Positions 9,680 through 18,992 of a DNA stretch of 64,000 bases are shown here, piece after piece. Location: assembly GCF_026616195.1 (NCBI RefSeq), contig NZ_JANHDH010000003.1, positions 558,001-622,000 of the forward strand, read 5' to 3'. The stretch comes from Haloarchaeobius amylolyticus (GTDB lineage: Archaea > Halobacteriota > Halobacteria > Halobacteriales > Natrialbaceae). Each line of letters opens with the position of its first letter. The stretch's first letter is position 1. The notes under the pieces are model-generated. The model did not search any database and was not told the origin of the DNA. It saw only the letters and a list, made by a program, of their open reading frames with translations. A program made the translations under genes and the position numbers.

Positions 9680-10105
9680 ATGACCGAAGTACTCGTCGCG
9701 GTCGACGGGAGCGACCACGCGCACCAGGCGGCAGAGCACGCCATCGACCTGGCGAAGGAGCGCGACGCGACCCTGCACTGTCTCTGTGTCGTCGACGAAC
9801 GAAAGTTCGGCTCGCCGGCGCTCAGCTCCGACGAGGCGTCGATGGTGCTCGCCGAGGACCACGGCCACGAGTGCGCGTCGCAGGTCAGGGAGGCCGCAGA
9901 AGCGCAGGGCATCCCCGTCGTCACCGACATCCGTCACGGCATCCCGGACGAGGTCATCCTCGACTACGCCGCGGACATCGGCGCGGAGGTCATCGTCATG
10001 GGCAGACACGGTGACCACAGCGAACACATCGGTGGGGTTCGAAAGGGAATCGAACGCGGGAGCGACGCCGAGCTGGTGGTCGTCGACAAGAGCAAGCTAG
10101 CCTGA
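9680..10105 (+). CDS. Universal stress protein (UspA fold)
   Basis: 141 residues beginning TEVLVAVDGSDHA, the UspA beta1 and phosphate-contact segment, and ending ELVVVDKS. The ATP-binding signature G-2x-G-9x-G(S/T) of canonical members is altered here to GRHGDHSEHIGGVRKG, so nucleotide binding may differ. Stress-adaptation role known for the family only. Separately transcribed; converges with the aldehyde dehydrogenase gene. Confidence 0.85.
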   Translation: MTEVLVAVDGSDHAHQAAEHAIDLAKERDATLHCLCVVDERKFGSPALSSDEASMVLAEDHGHECASQVREAAEAQGIPVVTDIRHGIPDEVILDYAADIGAEVIVMGRHGDHSEHIGGVRKGIERGSDAELVVVDKSKLA

Positions 10106-10180
10106 CAGTTCTGCCCCGAATCTTTCAACAGTATTCTTATACGAATAGCCTTAGCAGTCAGGTCGGGGGCGACGCCCGAC

Positions 10181-11776
10181 TCACCGCAGGAACGGGATGC
10201 GCTTCCACAGTCGCAACGCCGCCGAGAGGGTCTTCGCCTCGAGGGCGCTCCCGACACCGACGGGGTCCCCGAGCGCCAGTCGCTGGACCGCCACGGTCTG
10301 TGCCTCGGTGAACCGCATGAGCCCCTCGGGGCCGTGCCGGCGGCCGACGCCGGAGTCGTCCATCCCGCCCATCGGGGCGTCGATGCTGGCCCAGGAGGCG
10401 GCGTAGGCGTCGTTGACGTTCACCGTCCCGCAGTCGATGTCGCGGGCGACCGCCCTGCCGAGGTCCTCGTTCTCGGTCCAGACGCTCGCGTTGAGACCGT
10501 ACTCCGAGTCGTTCGCGCGCTCGACCGCCTCGGTCGTGGAGTCGACCGGCGTGACCGAGACGACGGGGCCGAAGGTCTCCTCGCAGGCGGCGTCGGCGTC
10601 CGCGGGGAGGTCGGTGAGGACCGTCGGTTCGTAGAAGTACGGGCCGAGGTCGGGGCGGGCCTGCCCGCCGCAGTGGACCGTCGCCCCGCGCTCCCGGGCG
10701 TCCGCGACGTGGGCCTGCACCTTCTCGAGCTGGTCGGCCGAGACGAGCGAGCCGACCGCGTGCTCGAAGTCGTACCCCGGGCCGAGCGTGAGTGCCTCGG
10801 TCGCTTCGACGAAACGCTCCGTGAACTCCTCGTACAGCGACTCGTGGACGTAACAGCGTTCCACCGAGATGCAGAGCTGACCCGCGTTCGTGAAGCAGGC
10901 GCCGATGGCGCCCTTGACGGCCCTGTCGAGGTCGGCGTCGGGGAGGACGAGCAGCGGGTTCTTGCCGCCGAGTTCGAGCGAGCAGTCGACGAGGTTCCGG
11001 CCGGCGGCCGCGGCGACCTCCCGGCCGGTGGCGGTGCTGCCGGTGAAACAGACGTAGTCCGACTCCTCGACGAGTGCGGGGCCGAGACTGGCGCCCTCCC
11101 CGGTGACGACCTGGAACAGGTCCTCGGGAAGCCCGGCCTTCCGGAGCAGGTGGCGCGCGAACAGCGCGGTGTAGGGGGTCTGTTCGGCCGGTTTGCAGAC
11201 GACCGCGTTCCCCGCGAGGAGGGCGGGGATGGCGTCCGAGATGGAGAGCGTGAGGGGGTAGTTCCACGGCGAGATGATGCCGACGACCCCGACGGGGTGG
11301 TGGTGAACCTCGGCCCGGATCAGGCCCGGGACCATCCCGCGCCGACGCTCGGATTCGAGCAGGTCGGCCGCCCGGTAGCCGTAGTACCGGGCCGTCGCGG
11401 CGACGTCCAGCACCTCCTCGTAGGCGTGGGCGCGCGACTTCCCGCTCTCCAGCTGGACCACGTCTACCAGCGCCTCGCGGTTGTCCAGCACCGCGTCGTG
11501 CAGTCGCTTCGCGACCGCGGCACGCGCTTCGGCGTCGCGGTCGGCCCAGTCGGTCTGGGCACTGCGGGCGCGCTCGAACGCGAGTTCGACGTCGTCCGGG
11601 GCGCACTCGGGCACCGCGGACACCACGTTTCCGGTGAACGGTGCCTCGACGTCGCGCGTCTCTGTCCGGGCCTCGGCGTGGGTGACGAGTCGGTCGAGTC
11701 GGTCGAAGGTGTCCCGGGAGAGGTTCGGGGGAAGCGTCGCGGCCGGCGTGTCGGTCGCGGGGACCTGGTCGCTCAT
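10181..11776 (-). CDS. NAD(P)-dependent aldehyde dehydrogenase (succinate-semialdehyde type)
   Basis: 531 residues. It has the full aldehyde dehydrogenase set: ISPWNYPL near the cofactor site, GSTATGREV, the general-base glutamate in ELGGKNPLLV, the catalytic cysteine in NAGQLCISVERC, and EETFGPVVSV. These motifs oxidise an aldehyde to a carboxylate in the cytoplasm. The pattern best fits succinate-semialdehyde dehydrogenases, but substrate assignment within this superfamily is unreliable. ATG 11776 gives MSDQVPATDT and a normal length; longer frames run into the next gene. Confidence 0.88.
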   Translation of the reverse strand: MSDQVPATDTPAATLPPNLSRDTFDRLDRLVTHAEARTETRDVEAPFTGNVVSAVPECAPDDVELAFERARSAQTDWADRDAEARAAVAKRLHDAVLDNREALVDVVQLESGKSRAHAYEEVLDVAATARYYGYRAADLLESERRRGMVPGLIRAEVHHHPVGVVGIISPWNYPLTLSISDAIPALLAGNAVVCKPAEQTPYTALFARHLLRKAGLPEDLFQVVTGEGASLGPALVEESDYVCFTGSTATGREVAAAAGRNLVDCSLELGGKNPLLVLPDADLDRAVKGAIGACFTNAGQLCISVERCYVHESLYEEFTERFVEATEALTLGPGYDFEHAVGSLVSADQLEKVQAHVADARERGATVHCGGQARPDLGPYFYEPTVLTDLPADADAACEETFGPVVSVTPVDSTTEAVERANDSEYGLNASVWTENEDLGRAVARDIDCGTVNVNDAYAASWASIDAPMGGMDDSGVGRRHGPEGLMRFTEAQTVAVQRLALGDPVGVGSALEAKTLSAALRLWKRIPFLR

Positions 11777-11867
11777 AGGCGTCGTTCGGACAGGAACGGC
11801 ATAAGAAGGTGGTTCGGAGAACCAGGGTCGGGCGCAATTGGGCCCGCACTCGTCGCGTACTCGTTCC

Positions 11868-12329
11868 TCAGTCGCCCGCGTCGCCCATCCGGTCGCTGAA
11901 GTCCCAGGTGTACGCCCGGTCGATGTCCACCGTGATGCAGACCTCCTCGCGGTCGGGCGAGAGCAGCGTCTTCGCCAGCGAGGAGTCCGTTCCGCCGAGG
12001 TAGCGCTCGAGGAGGCGTCGCAGGACCGTCTTGTTCTCGTCGGGCGCGATGCTCGCGGTCCCCTGCCCGCGGACCCCGCGGTAGGGCACCTCGTTGGTCG
12101 AGATCTCGAACGCGACCGTGTCGTCGGCCCGCAGGTACCGGACCACGTCCGCGGAGGCGGCCGTGGCACACCGGAAGGACCCCTCGCCGGGGTCGTACTC
12201 GTACCACAGCGAGAGCATCCAGAGGTTCCCATCCGGGGTGTGACAGGAGAGTCGGACCGGGACGGTCGCCTCGGTGAGGAACTCGGCGGCCGCATCGTGG
12301 TCCCAGTCGCCGCGGATGCGGAACATCAC
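11868..12329 (-). CDS. Pyridoxamine 5'-phosphate oxidase family protein
   Basis: 153 residues, split-barrel FMN-binding fold as in PNPOx/nitroreductase-like haloarchaeal proteins: RLSCHTPDGNLWMLSLWYEYDPGEG followed by strands FEISTNEVPYRGVRGQGTASI. Members bind FMN or related cofactors and reduce or detoxify small molecules. Its ATG overlaps the stop of the upstream universal stress gene (12326-12329, ATGA), so the two are translationally coupled and probably serve stress defence together. Confidence 0.8.
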   Translation of the reverse strand: MMFRIRGDWDHDAAAEFLTEATVPVRLSCHTPDGNLWMLSLWYEYDPGEGSFRCATAASADVVRYLRADDTVAFEISTNEVPYRGVRGQGTASIAPDENKTVLRRLLERYLGGTDSSLAKTLLSPDREEVCITVDIDRAYTWDFSDRMGDAGD

Positions 12330-12760
12330 CGGACGATGGTGACCGGGCAGGGTGCTCGGCGGACCACGGCCTCGGCGACACTACCCAGCAGGACCCGGCT
12401 CACGCCGGTCCGGCCGTGGCTGCCCATGATGATGTGGTCGATCTCGTTCTCCTCGGCGTAGTCGTTGATGGTCCGGGCGGGGCGGCCGACGACCGTCTCG
12501 GTCGCGAGCGTCACGTCGTACTCGTCGGCGATGGCCTGGGCGTCCTCGAAGAGGCGCTCGCTGGACTCCTGCTGGCTCTCGTACCACTCCTCCCAGAAGC
12601 CGGGGAGCGTCCCGTCGATGGGCGTGCTGAAGCCCGCGTCCATCAGGTCGATGACGTGCAGGAGCAGGATGTCGTCGTCGGGATGCTTCTGCAGGGTGTG
12701 CCGGAGGGCGTCAACCGACTGGGGCGAGTCGTCGTACGGAACGAGTATGGTTTCTCCCAT
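12326..12760 (-). CDS. Universal stress protein (UspA)
   Basis: 144 residues. Starts MGETILVPYDDSPQS and carries the canonical ATP-binding signature GSHGRTGVSRVLLGSVAE near the C-terminus, unlike the variant UspA at 9680. ATG 12760 is the usual family start; the long upstream frame has shadow composition. First gene of a two-gene unit with the PNPOx-like gene. Confidence 0.88.
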   Translation of the reverse strand: MGETILVPYDDSPQSVDALRHTLQKHPDDDILLLHVIDLMDAGFSTPIDGTLPGFWEEWYESQQESSERLFEDAQAIADEYDVTLATETVVGRPARTINDYAEENEIDHIIMGSHGRTGVSRVLLGSVAEAVVRRAPCPVTIVR

Positions 12761-12863
12761 ACCAGAAATGACACCGACCGGACGTATAAACACCACCCCT
12801 CGTTCCCGGCCGGTGCCACCGTCGGTACCAGCAGGCCGAAAGGTCGGCGGGTCGACGGAATCG

Positions 12864-13811
12864 TCAGTACGGTTCCAGCCCCAGGCTCGCGTCGAGTATC
12901 TCGTCGAGGCGCTCCCGGACCGACTCCCGGTCGGCATCGAGGTTCGCGATGCCGGCGTTGTCGTGACCACCGCCCGACCCGTCGAACGTCGCCAGCAGGG
13001 GGTCGAGCACCGTATCGACGTGGGCCGCGCCGTTCGTCCTGACGGCGACGCGGGTGCCGAAGTCACGCTCGGAGAGGACGACGGCCACGTCGGCCCCAGC
13101 GTCGACGACGGCCGAGGCGGCGGTGCTGGCGTAGCTGCCGACGTGGGTCACGCCCGCCACGAGGTCGTCGTTCCGGAAGAGTTCGAGGCGCTGCATCGCC
13201 CGCAGGCAGGCCAGTCGCTCGCCCTCGCGCCACGTCGGACCGAGCACCTCCGGGAGGTCGTGGGCCCGCTTGCCCGCCAGCGGGAGCAGGTCCACCACCA
13301 CGTCGAACGTCGCCGGGGTGGCGAACGCGAGGCGCTTGGTGTCGCCCATGATGGCAGCCAGCAGCAGGTACGCGGTGGTCTCGTCCACCGTCCAGTCGGC
13401 CTCGACTGCCAGATGGTAGATGATTTCCGCGGTCGCACCCGCATCGGGAACCACGTAGGCGGCGTCGGCTCGCTCCAGCAGGTCGCCGGGTTCGTGGTGG
13501 TCGAGGACGACCAGCGTCTCGGCCCGGTCGAGGTCGACGGGCTCGACCCGGCGGGCGTCGGCCGAATCGACGACCACGGTGACCGCGAACTCGGCCGGGT
13601 CGGCCGAATCGACGATGTCCGCCACCAGTGGCTCTGCCTGCGTCCCGATGCCGCCCGGCGCACAGACCGTGGCGTTCGGGAGCAGCCGTCCGAGTGCTCT
13701 CGCCGACCCGACCGCGTCGAGGTCGGCGTGTCGATGACAGACGACCAGCGACGGCCCATCCGGTGGGAGCAGTTCCGCCACCGCAGACAACGACCCGAAC
13801 GTCTCGCTCAT
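12864..13811 (-). CDS. DHH family phosphoesterase (NrnA/RecJ-like)
   Basis: 315 residues. N-terminal DHH domain with CHRHADLDAVGSA and LDHHEPGDL metal sites, and a C-terminal DHHA1 domain with GGGHDNAGIAN. This is the two-domain layout of NrnA-type nano-RNases and 3'-phosphoadenosine phosphatases, which hydrolyse short oligonucleotides or pAp using Mn2+. A second, more diverged paralogue lies at 47235-48212. The start MSETFGS at 13811 stands behind an AT-rich stretch. Confidence 0.87.
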   Translation of the reverse strand: MSETFGSLSAVAELLPPDGPSLVVCHRHADLDAVGSARALGRLLPNATVCAPGGIGTQAEPLVADIVDSADPAEFAVTVVVDSADARRVEPVDLDRAETLVVLDHHEPGDLLERADAAYVVPDAGATAEIIYHLAVEADWTVDETTAYLLLAAIMGDTKRLAFATPATFDVVVDLLPLAGKRAHDLPEVLGPTWREGERLACLRAMQRLELFRNDDLVAGVTHVGSYASTAASAVVDAGADVAVVLSERDFGTRVAVRTNGAAHVDTVLDPLLATFDGSGGGHDNAGIANLDADRESVRERLDEILDASLGLEPY

Positions 13812-14016
13812 ACTGGGATAGACGCGGCCAAAGTACTTTGAACCCTGCGACGGCGGCGTTGTCACTCGGTCGTACGCAGGCGAAGTAGAGAACCGGACGG
13901 GCGGAACGTGGGGGGTCTTCGGTTCGACCGTCCGGTACCCCCAGAATTCGAGGGCAATAGGTATAGACGGGGAGAAAATATAGCTTCGTCGTCCGATTTC
14001 AGACAGTTCGACAGGT

Positions 14017-14883
14017 CTACTCGGTGGTACGCAACACGCCCAGCACGTCGCGCTCGATGGTCGGACTCGGCCAGTCCCCGCCCAGTTCGGCCACGACGGC
14101 GTCGACGTCCCGCGTACCGGCCGTCTCGGCGGCCGATTCGACCGCCTCGACCCACCGCGGGAGCAACTCGGTGTAGGCGTCGAGGGCGTCGACCGCGTCC
14201 TCGCGGGCCCCGAAGTGCCCGTAGCAGATGGTCTCCGGCTCGCGGTCGCGGAGCAGGGCCACGGTCTCGAGGCTCCGGTCGAGGTCGAAGTCGGGGGCCG
14301 GCGTGGTCGGCAGGAGCTGGTCGAACAGGGACATCCCGGCGGCGTCGGCCGCGAACAGCGTCCCGGTCCGGGAATCGAGGGCACAGACCTGGTGTGGGGC
14401 GTGGCCCGGGGCGTGGATGACCTCGAGGCGCCTGTCACCGAGGTCGAGCGATTCGCCGCCGGAGACCACCCGACAGCGGTCCCGCGGGACCCTGGCGGGT
14501 TCGCCGTACCCGGCCGCGATGTCGTCGCCGAGGGCCTGTCGCGCGCTCTCGTACAGCCGCGAGAGCTTCTCGGCGTCGGTCAGGTAGTCGACGCCGCGCT
14601 CGTGGACCACGACCTCGGCGTTCGGGCAGGCCTCGGCGAGGGAACCTGCCGCCCCGGCGTGGTCGAGGTGGACGTGGGTCTGGAAGAGGGAGGCGACCTC
14701 TGCCGGGTCGATACCACACTGTTCGAGCCCGTCGAGGACGTGTTCGGCGGCCGTCGCCGGCCCGGAGTCGACCACGACGGGTCGGTCGGCGTCGACCACG
14801 TAGACCGACATCGACCCCGGCATCCCGAGCATCTGCGCGTCGACAGCGTAGGTGTCCGCCGTCACCTGCGTCACCGTTGTCAT
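14017..14883 (-). CDS. MBL-fold metallo-hydrolase
   Basis: 288 residues with the metallo-beta-lactamase zinc signature THVHLDHAG (about 65-73), further ligands in HAPGHAPHQ and the C-terminal CYGHFGA. This fold covers glyoxalase II, lactonases and other hydrolases; no motif fixes the substrate. Transcribed alone, divergent from the small gene at 14977. Confidence 0.88.
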   Translation of the reverse strand: MTTVTQVTADTYAVDAQMLGMPGSMSVYVVDADRPVVVDSGPATAAEHVLDGLEQCGIDPAEVASLFQTHVHLDHAGAAGSLAEACPNAEVVVHERGVDYLTDAEKLSRLYESARQALGDDIAAGYGEPARVPRDRCRVVSGGESLDLGDRRLEVIHAPGHAPHQVCALDSRTGTLFAADAAGMSLFDQLLPTTPAPDFDLDRSLETVALLRDREPETICYGHFGAREDAVDALDAYTELLPRWVEAVESAAETAGTRDVDAVVAELGGDWPSPTIERDVLGVLRTTE

Positions 14884-14976
14884 GCGACCCGGTTGACGCC
14901 CGGCACCTATAATCCCCCTGAGGGCTGCGGGTGCGACCTAAGTCCGAGGCGCCCCTAGCTTCGAGGAAGGGGGGAC

Positions 14977-15288
14977 ATGTTCGAAGCGCTCAGTTCTGGA
15001 TTCGTGGTCGGCCAGCTATCGGTCCTGCCGACGGTCGGGGAGCGGCCGACGCTCGGCGAGCCCGAGTTCGCGGCGGCGGTGGACAGTACCGGGGACAGGG
15101 AGACAGGGTACCTGCTCGCGCACCTGCCGGGGTGCTACATCCGGGTGTGGGTGGACACGACCACGCCCGCGGAGACGCTGGCCGTCCCGACCGCGACGGT
15201 CGTGGACTGCGACCTCGATGAGGGGCCGATGCCCGTCCTGTTCGCCAGGGCAACCACGGCACGGTATCTCGACAGGTGGTTGTGGTGA
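14977..15288 (+). CDS. Small conserved haloarchaeal protein (DUF5802-like)
   Basis: 103 residues starting MFEALSSGFVVGQLSVLP. The start and general shape recall the haloarchaeal DUF5802 family, which has no known role; I hold that assignment loosely. It is predicted to be all-beta and soluble. Its stop overlaps the GTG start of the CapA-like gene by 4 bp, so the two are probably co-translated. Confidence 0.7.
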   Translation: MFEALSSGFVVGQLSVLPTVGERPTLGEPEFAAAVDSTGDRETGYLLAHLPGCYIRVWVDTTTPAETLAVPTATVVDCDLDEGPMPVLFARATTARYLDRWLW

Positions 15289-16346
15289 GCCCGGCCCCGG
15301 GCGACGACGCAGAGTCGGTGACGCTCGCGTTCGCCGGCGACACGATGCTGGGTCGACTGGTGGACGAACACCAGCGGACGCGTGACGCGACCGCGGTCTG
15401 GGGCGACCTGCTCCCGACCATCCAGACCTGTGACGGCGTCTTCCTGAACCTCGAGTGCTGTCTCTCGACCGGCGGCGACCCCTGGACCGAGACCTACCAC
15501 CCCTTCCACTTCCGCGCCGACCCCGAGTGGGCCGGCCCCGCGCTCAGACACGCCGGCGTCGACTGGGTGTCGCTCGCGAACAACCACGTGCTCGACTTCG
15601 GCGTCGAGGGGCTGTACGACACCCTCGACACGCTCACGTCCATCGGCGTCGCCTGCTCGGGCGCCGGCCGCACGGTCGCCGCAGCGCGCAGTCCCGCCGT
15701 CGTCAGCGTCGGCGACTGCACGGTCGCCCTCGTCGCGTTCACCGACAACACGCCCGAGTTCGCCGCCAGCCAGGAACGACCCGGGACCGCGTACGTCGAG
15801 ATCGACGACAGCGGCTCGGTCCCCACGGAAACCAGAGACGTGGTCGCCGAGTCGCTGGCGGCGGCAACGCGCGCCGACCCCGACCTGCTCGTCGTCTCGC
15901 TCCACTGGGGCCCGAACATGCGGACGGCCCCGCCCCAGAGCTTCCAGTCGTTCGCGCACTGGCTGGTCGACCAGGGGGTCGACCTCGTCTTCGGCCACAG
16001 CGCCCACGTCTTCCACGGGGTCGAACGCTACCGCGACGGCCTCGTCCTCTACGACACCGGCGACCTCGTCGACGACTACGCGGTCGACTCCGGCCTGCAC
16101 AACGACCGGAGCTTCCTGTTCGTGGTCGAGGTCAGGGCCGGGAGCATCACCGGCCTGCGGCTGGTCCCCACCGAGATCGACGAGTTCGCCGTGAACCACG
16201 CCCCGGACGGCGTCGCGAACTGGAGTCGCGAGCGGATGCGGACGCTCTCGCGTCGCTTCGGAACCGAGTTCCGGCGTGACGGCGAGGACCTCGTGCTCGA
16301 CCTGACCGTCCCGCCGGACACCGAGAAGAAGGCGGCAGACGACTGA
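15285..16346 (+). CDS. CapA family protein (PgsA-like metallophosphoesterase fold)
   Basis: 353 residues from the GTG at 15285 in the GTGA overlap with the previous stop; GTG codons at 15276 and 15282 are alternatives. Motifs: FAGDTMLGRLVDEH, FLNLECCLS, SLANNHVLDFG, VSLHWGPNM and GHSAHVFHG, i.e. the CapA calcineurin-like metal site. CapA/PgsA proteins take part in poly-gamma-glutamate or capsule synthesis in bacteria. No other capsule gene is adjacent and no signal peptide is visible, so the role here is open. Confidence 0.85.
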   Translation: MSPAPGDDAESVTLAFAGDTMLGRLVDEHQRTRDATAVWGDLLPTIQTCDGVFLNLECCLSTGGDPWTETYHPFHFRADPEWAGPALRHAGVDWVSLANNHVLDFGVEGLYDTLDTLTSIGVACSGAGRTVAAARSPAVVSVGDCTVALVAFTDNTPEFAASQERPGTAYVEIDDSGSVPTETRDVVAESLAAATRADPDLLVVSLHWGPNMRTAPPQSFQSFAHWLVDQGVDLVFGHSAHVFHGVERYRDGLVLYDTGDLVDDYAVDSGLHNDRSFLFVVEVRAGSITGLRLVPTEIDEFAVNHAPDGVANWSRERMRTLSRRFGTEFRRDGEDLVLDLTVPPDTEKKAADD

Positions 16347-16370
16347 GACGAATCTCCGGGTCCGCCAGTG

Positions 16371-16799
16371 TCACCCGCCGTCCCCGGGCATCGGCCGGGT
16401 GTACCACCAGGCCCAGAGGACGAGCACCGCCTGGAGCGGGAGTCGGGCCCACCGCCCGACTCCCGAGGGGTCCCTGATAGCCGCCGGTGCGCCCGTCAGG
16501 ACCACGTCGCTCGTCGCCATGTAGACGTTCGCCGGGAAGATGGCGACCAGCAGGGCGATGAGGCCCCAGGCGGCCACCCGGCGGGTCCGCGGGACCATGA
16601 CGCCGAGTCCGAGGACGATTTCGGCGACCCCGGACAGGTAGACCAGCGCCAGCGGCGCGGGCAGGAACGGCGGGATTATCTGGGCGTACACCTGCGGGAC
16701 GACGAAGTGCATCACGCCCGCGACGACGTAGAGGACGCCCATCACGTACAGCAGCGGTCGCTTGAGTCGAGCGAGGAGACGGTCGAACGAGTCTCTCAT
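16371..16799 (-). CDS. DoxX-like four-helix membrane protein
   Basis: 142 residues with four predicted membrane helices; the first (PLLYVMGVLYVVAGVMHFVVP) and the Gly-rich second (VAEIVLGLGVMVP) fit the DoxX/DUF417-like family. MRDSFDRL at 16799 is preferred over a longer frame from 16820. Function is unknown beyond frequent links to quinone or thiol redox in relatives. Downstream of the RNA ligase on the same strand, 54 bp away. Confidence 0.8.
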   Translation of the reverse strand: MRDSFDRLLARLKRPLLYVMGVLYVVAGVMHFVVPQVYAQIIPPFLPAPLALVYLSGVAEIVLGLGVMVPRTRRVAAWGLIALLVAIFPANVYMATSDVVLTGAPAAIRDPSGVGRWARLPLQAVLVLWAWWYTRPMPGDGG

Positions 16800-16853
16800 C
16801 CGGCCGACACTCGGAGCCACGCCCGGATAGCACTGTCCGTCCCGGAACCGTCC

Positions 16854-17963
16854 TCACTCCCCGAACGGCTGCCCGTCGAGATAGGCCAGAATCGAGTCGG
16901 TACTGGAGCGGTACTCCTTCGAGAACGCGAGCACGCGCTCGCCGTCACGGGTGCGGTCCGACTCGATGGTGATGGTCAGCCCGAGGTTCCCGAGGTGTTC
17001 GAGCAACTCGTCGAGGACGATGGGGTCCCCGCGGACGACGTGGGTCTCGCCGAGCGTCTCGCCGGCCTCGACCGCCCGGATGGCCTCCACGAACGGACCG
17101 AGGATGGCCTCGCCGATGGCGTGCTGGCGCTCGCGGAGCGCCTCGGCGTCGTCTGCCTGCTCGACCGCCATGAACGCCTCGCGGAGGAGTCGCGGGAACA
17201 GGTACTCCTTGCCGTAGTCGAACGGGTAGGCGAACCCGTACCGGAGGTTCCCCTGGTTCGCCGCCGAGGTCGTGTACTTGAGCAACCGCTCGCCGTCTCG
17301 GGACTTCATCACGATTCCCTCGCGGTCGTCCTCGGCCAGCGCCTCCACGACCGCCATCACCTCGTCCCCCTCGCCGGGGTCGAACCGGCCCAGCGACCGG
17401 ACCTGCGGGATGCCGAAGCGCTCGCAGCACTCGCGGCGCTCCGGGACCGACATCGGGTGGCCACTCGCCCGGTCGCGCACGTCGAACGCGAAGAAGCCGA
17501 TGGAGTCGACCTCGGGGTAGTCACAGGTCGTGTAGGGGTTCTCCGGCCCGACCATCTCGCCACAGAGCATCGCGTCGGGGTGGGCGTCGAAGAAGGCCGC
17601 GAGGTCGAGGTCCTGCCGGACCACCCAGGTCGTGAACGGGCAGACGACGCCGCTCCGGGTGACCGCAAGGACCGTCCCGTCGTCGAGTCGGACCACCCGG
17701 ACGTTGTAGCCGTTCAGTTTCTCCTCGACGACGAACTCGCCGTCGAAGTGGTGCTGGATACCCGCGGCGAGCTGGAGGGTGCGCGGGACGCTCGGGAACC
17801 CCCGGACCGGCGTCCCGTCCACGATGGCCGTCCCCGGCGGCAGCGCGCTGGTCCGCTGGCGGAGGTGGTGGTACTCCCGGCCCCTGAACGTTCGCGTGGT
17901 GAAGCGCTCGGCGACCTCGTCGAACGCCGCCCGCGACAGCCCGAGTGCAGCCACGTATTGCAT
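16854..17963 (-). CDS. Archaeal ATP-dependent RNA ligase (Rnl3 family)
   Basis: 369 residues, a usual length for the family typified by Pyrococcus and Methanothermobacter RNA ligases. Nucleotidyltransferase motifs are intact: motif I EEKLNGYNVR with the adenylated Lys, motif III SIGFFAFDV, motif IV EGIVMK and motif V LLKYTTSA. A helical C-terminal dimerisation region follows (about 245-369). The family adenylates and joins or circularises RNA. It is divergently transcribed from its conserved partner gene at 18024, 60 bp away. Confidence 0.9.
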   Translation of the reverse strand: MQYVAALGLSRAAFDEVAERFTTRTFRGREYHHLRQRTSALPPGTAIVDGTPVRGFPSVPRTLQLAAGIQHHFDGEFVVEEKLNGYNVRVVRLDDGTVLAVTRSGVVCPFTTWVVRQDLDLAAFFDAHPDAMLCGEMVGPENPYTTCDYPEVDSIGFFAFDVRDRASGHPMSVPERRECCERFGIPQVRSLGRFDPGEGDEVMAVVEALAEDDREGIVMKSRDGERLLKYTTSAANQGNLRYGFAYPFDYGKEYLFPRLLREAFMAVEQADDAEALRERQHAIGEAILGPFVEAIRAVEAGETLGETHVVRGDPIVLDELLEHLGNLGLTITIESDRTRDGERVLAFSKEYRSSTDSILAYLDGQPFGE

Positions 17964-18023
17964 CACTGGAGATAGGTGCTCACCGCCCTTGAGGTATTTC
18001 ACCGTCGGGCACCAATCTCCACT

Positions 18024-18686
18024 ATGTCGACGCACCCCCTCAAGCAGCGGTTCGTCGTGGACACCTCGACGTTCCTCACCCAGGAGATACGACGCGACGA
18101 CGAGGACCTCGACGCGACCCTGACCCGCGTGCTGGACCTCATCTCGCGGGCGAAACTGGACCTCAACATCTCCTGTTACATGCCGCCGTCGACCTACCAG
18201 GAGCTGCTGAACATGCTGGAGAACCGGGACGTCTCCGACGACGTGCTGGCGAGCCTGAACACGTGGATCATCAAGAAGGCCCCCGCCAGACTGGAGGTCA
18301 TGATCCCGGCTGAACTCGTCTACGGATTCATCGGCGAGATGACCGACCGGGTGAACCGCGGCCTGCGAGTCTCGGAGAAGGCCGTCCGGAAGGCCGAGGA
18401 GACCCGGGTCGACCGGGGCGACGACGCCGACGACACGATGACCGAGGTGGATTACGTCATCTCGGACCTGCGCGACGAGTACCGGAAGACGTTGCGCCAG
18501 GGCGTCCTGGACTCCCGCGAGGACCTCGACCTGCTGGTGCTGGCGCGCGAACTCGACGCCGGCGTCGTCACCGAGGACCAGGGCATCATCAACTGGGCCG
18601 ACGACTTCGGCCTGCGCTACCTGGAAGGCCGTGACTTCCCGCGCCTGCTGGAGGACTACCTCGACGCGGTCGACGGGATGCAGTAG
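18024..18686 (+). CDS. RNA ligase partner protein (PIN-like)
   Basis: 220 residues. Begins [19 protein letters not shown] and ends with [19 protein letters not shown], acidic positions matching a PIN nuclease-like fold. Strict genomic association with Rnl3 ligases gives the family its name (RNA ligase partner protein). Start at ATG 18024 since it immediately precedes the conserved N-terminus. A nuclease that makes ends for the ligase to join is a reasonable inference, not shown. Confidence 0.88.
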   Translation: MSTHPLKQRFVVDTSTFLTQEIRRDDEDLDATLTRVLDLISRAKLDLNISCYMPPSTYQELLNMLENRDVSDDVLASLNTWIIKKAPARLEVMIPAELVYGFIGEMTDRVNRGLRVSEKAVRKAEETRVDRGDDADDTMTEVDYVISDLRDEYRKTLRQGVLDSREDLDLLVLARELDAGVVTEDQGIINWADDFGLRYLEGRDFPRLLEDYLDAVDGMQ

Positions 18687-18705
18687 CGCCGCCGGTGGGA
18701 CGGGG

Positions 18706-18885
18706 TCACTGCCTCGCCGGCCGGTCCTCGAGGTCTCGGCCGACGAGCATACCGCCCTGTTCCAGCAGCTCCTCGGCGTGCTCCCAGCAGGCGTAGGCGA
18801 GGCGGTAGCCCCGCGCGACCGCCACGTCCGCCCGGTCGCCACAGGCGAAACAGCGCTGTGTCTCCGGGGCGCGAACCACTCGCAT
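18706..18885 (-). CDS. Small CxxC protein
   Basis: 59 residues from ATG 18885 (MRVVRAPETQRCFACGD). It has one CFACGD knuckle and a later Cys/His pair (YACWEHAEEL), enough for one zinc. The frame extends upstream to 18957, but that part overlaps the AT-poor promoter region of the CBS gene and is less likely to be translated. Unknown function; converges with the RNA ligase partner gene. Confidence 0.6.
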   Translation of the reverse strand: MRVVRAPETQRCFACGDRADVAVARGYRLAYACWEHAEELLEQGGMLVGRDLEDRPARQ

Positions 18886-18992
18886 AGTGTGGTAACATAC
18901 GCCCCGCCCGGTTTTGAACGCTCCCATGACGTGAGAATTCAGGTGCGGGGTTATCACCCCACGGCACGTAGGTCGAGGTGGTGAAACCGTCG

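Noticed and set aside
10181-12295. 704-codon aldehyde dehydrogenase with long N-terminal extension
   Set aside because: The extra 173 codons overlap the PNPOx-like gene in another frame and have shadow composition; ATG 11776 gives the normal protein.
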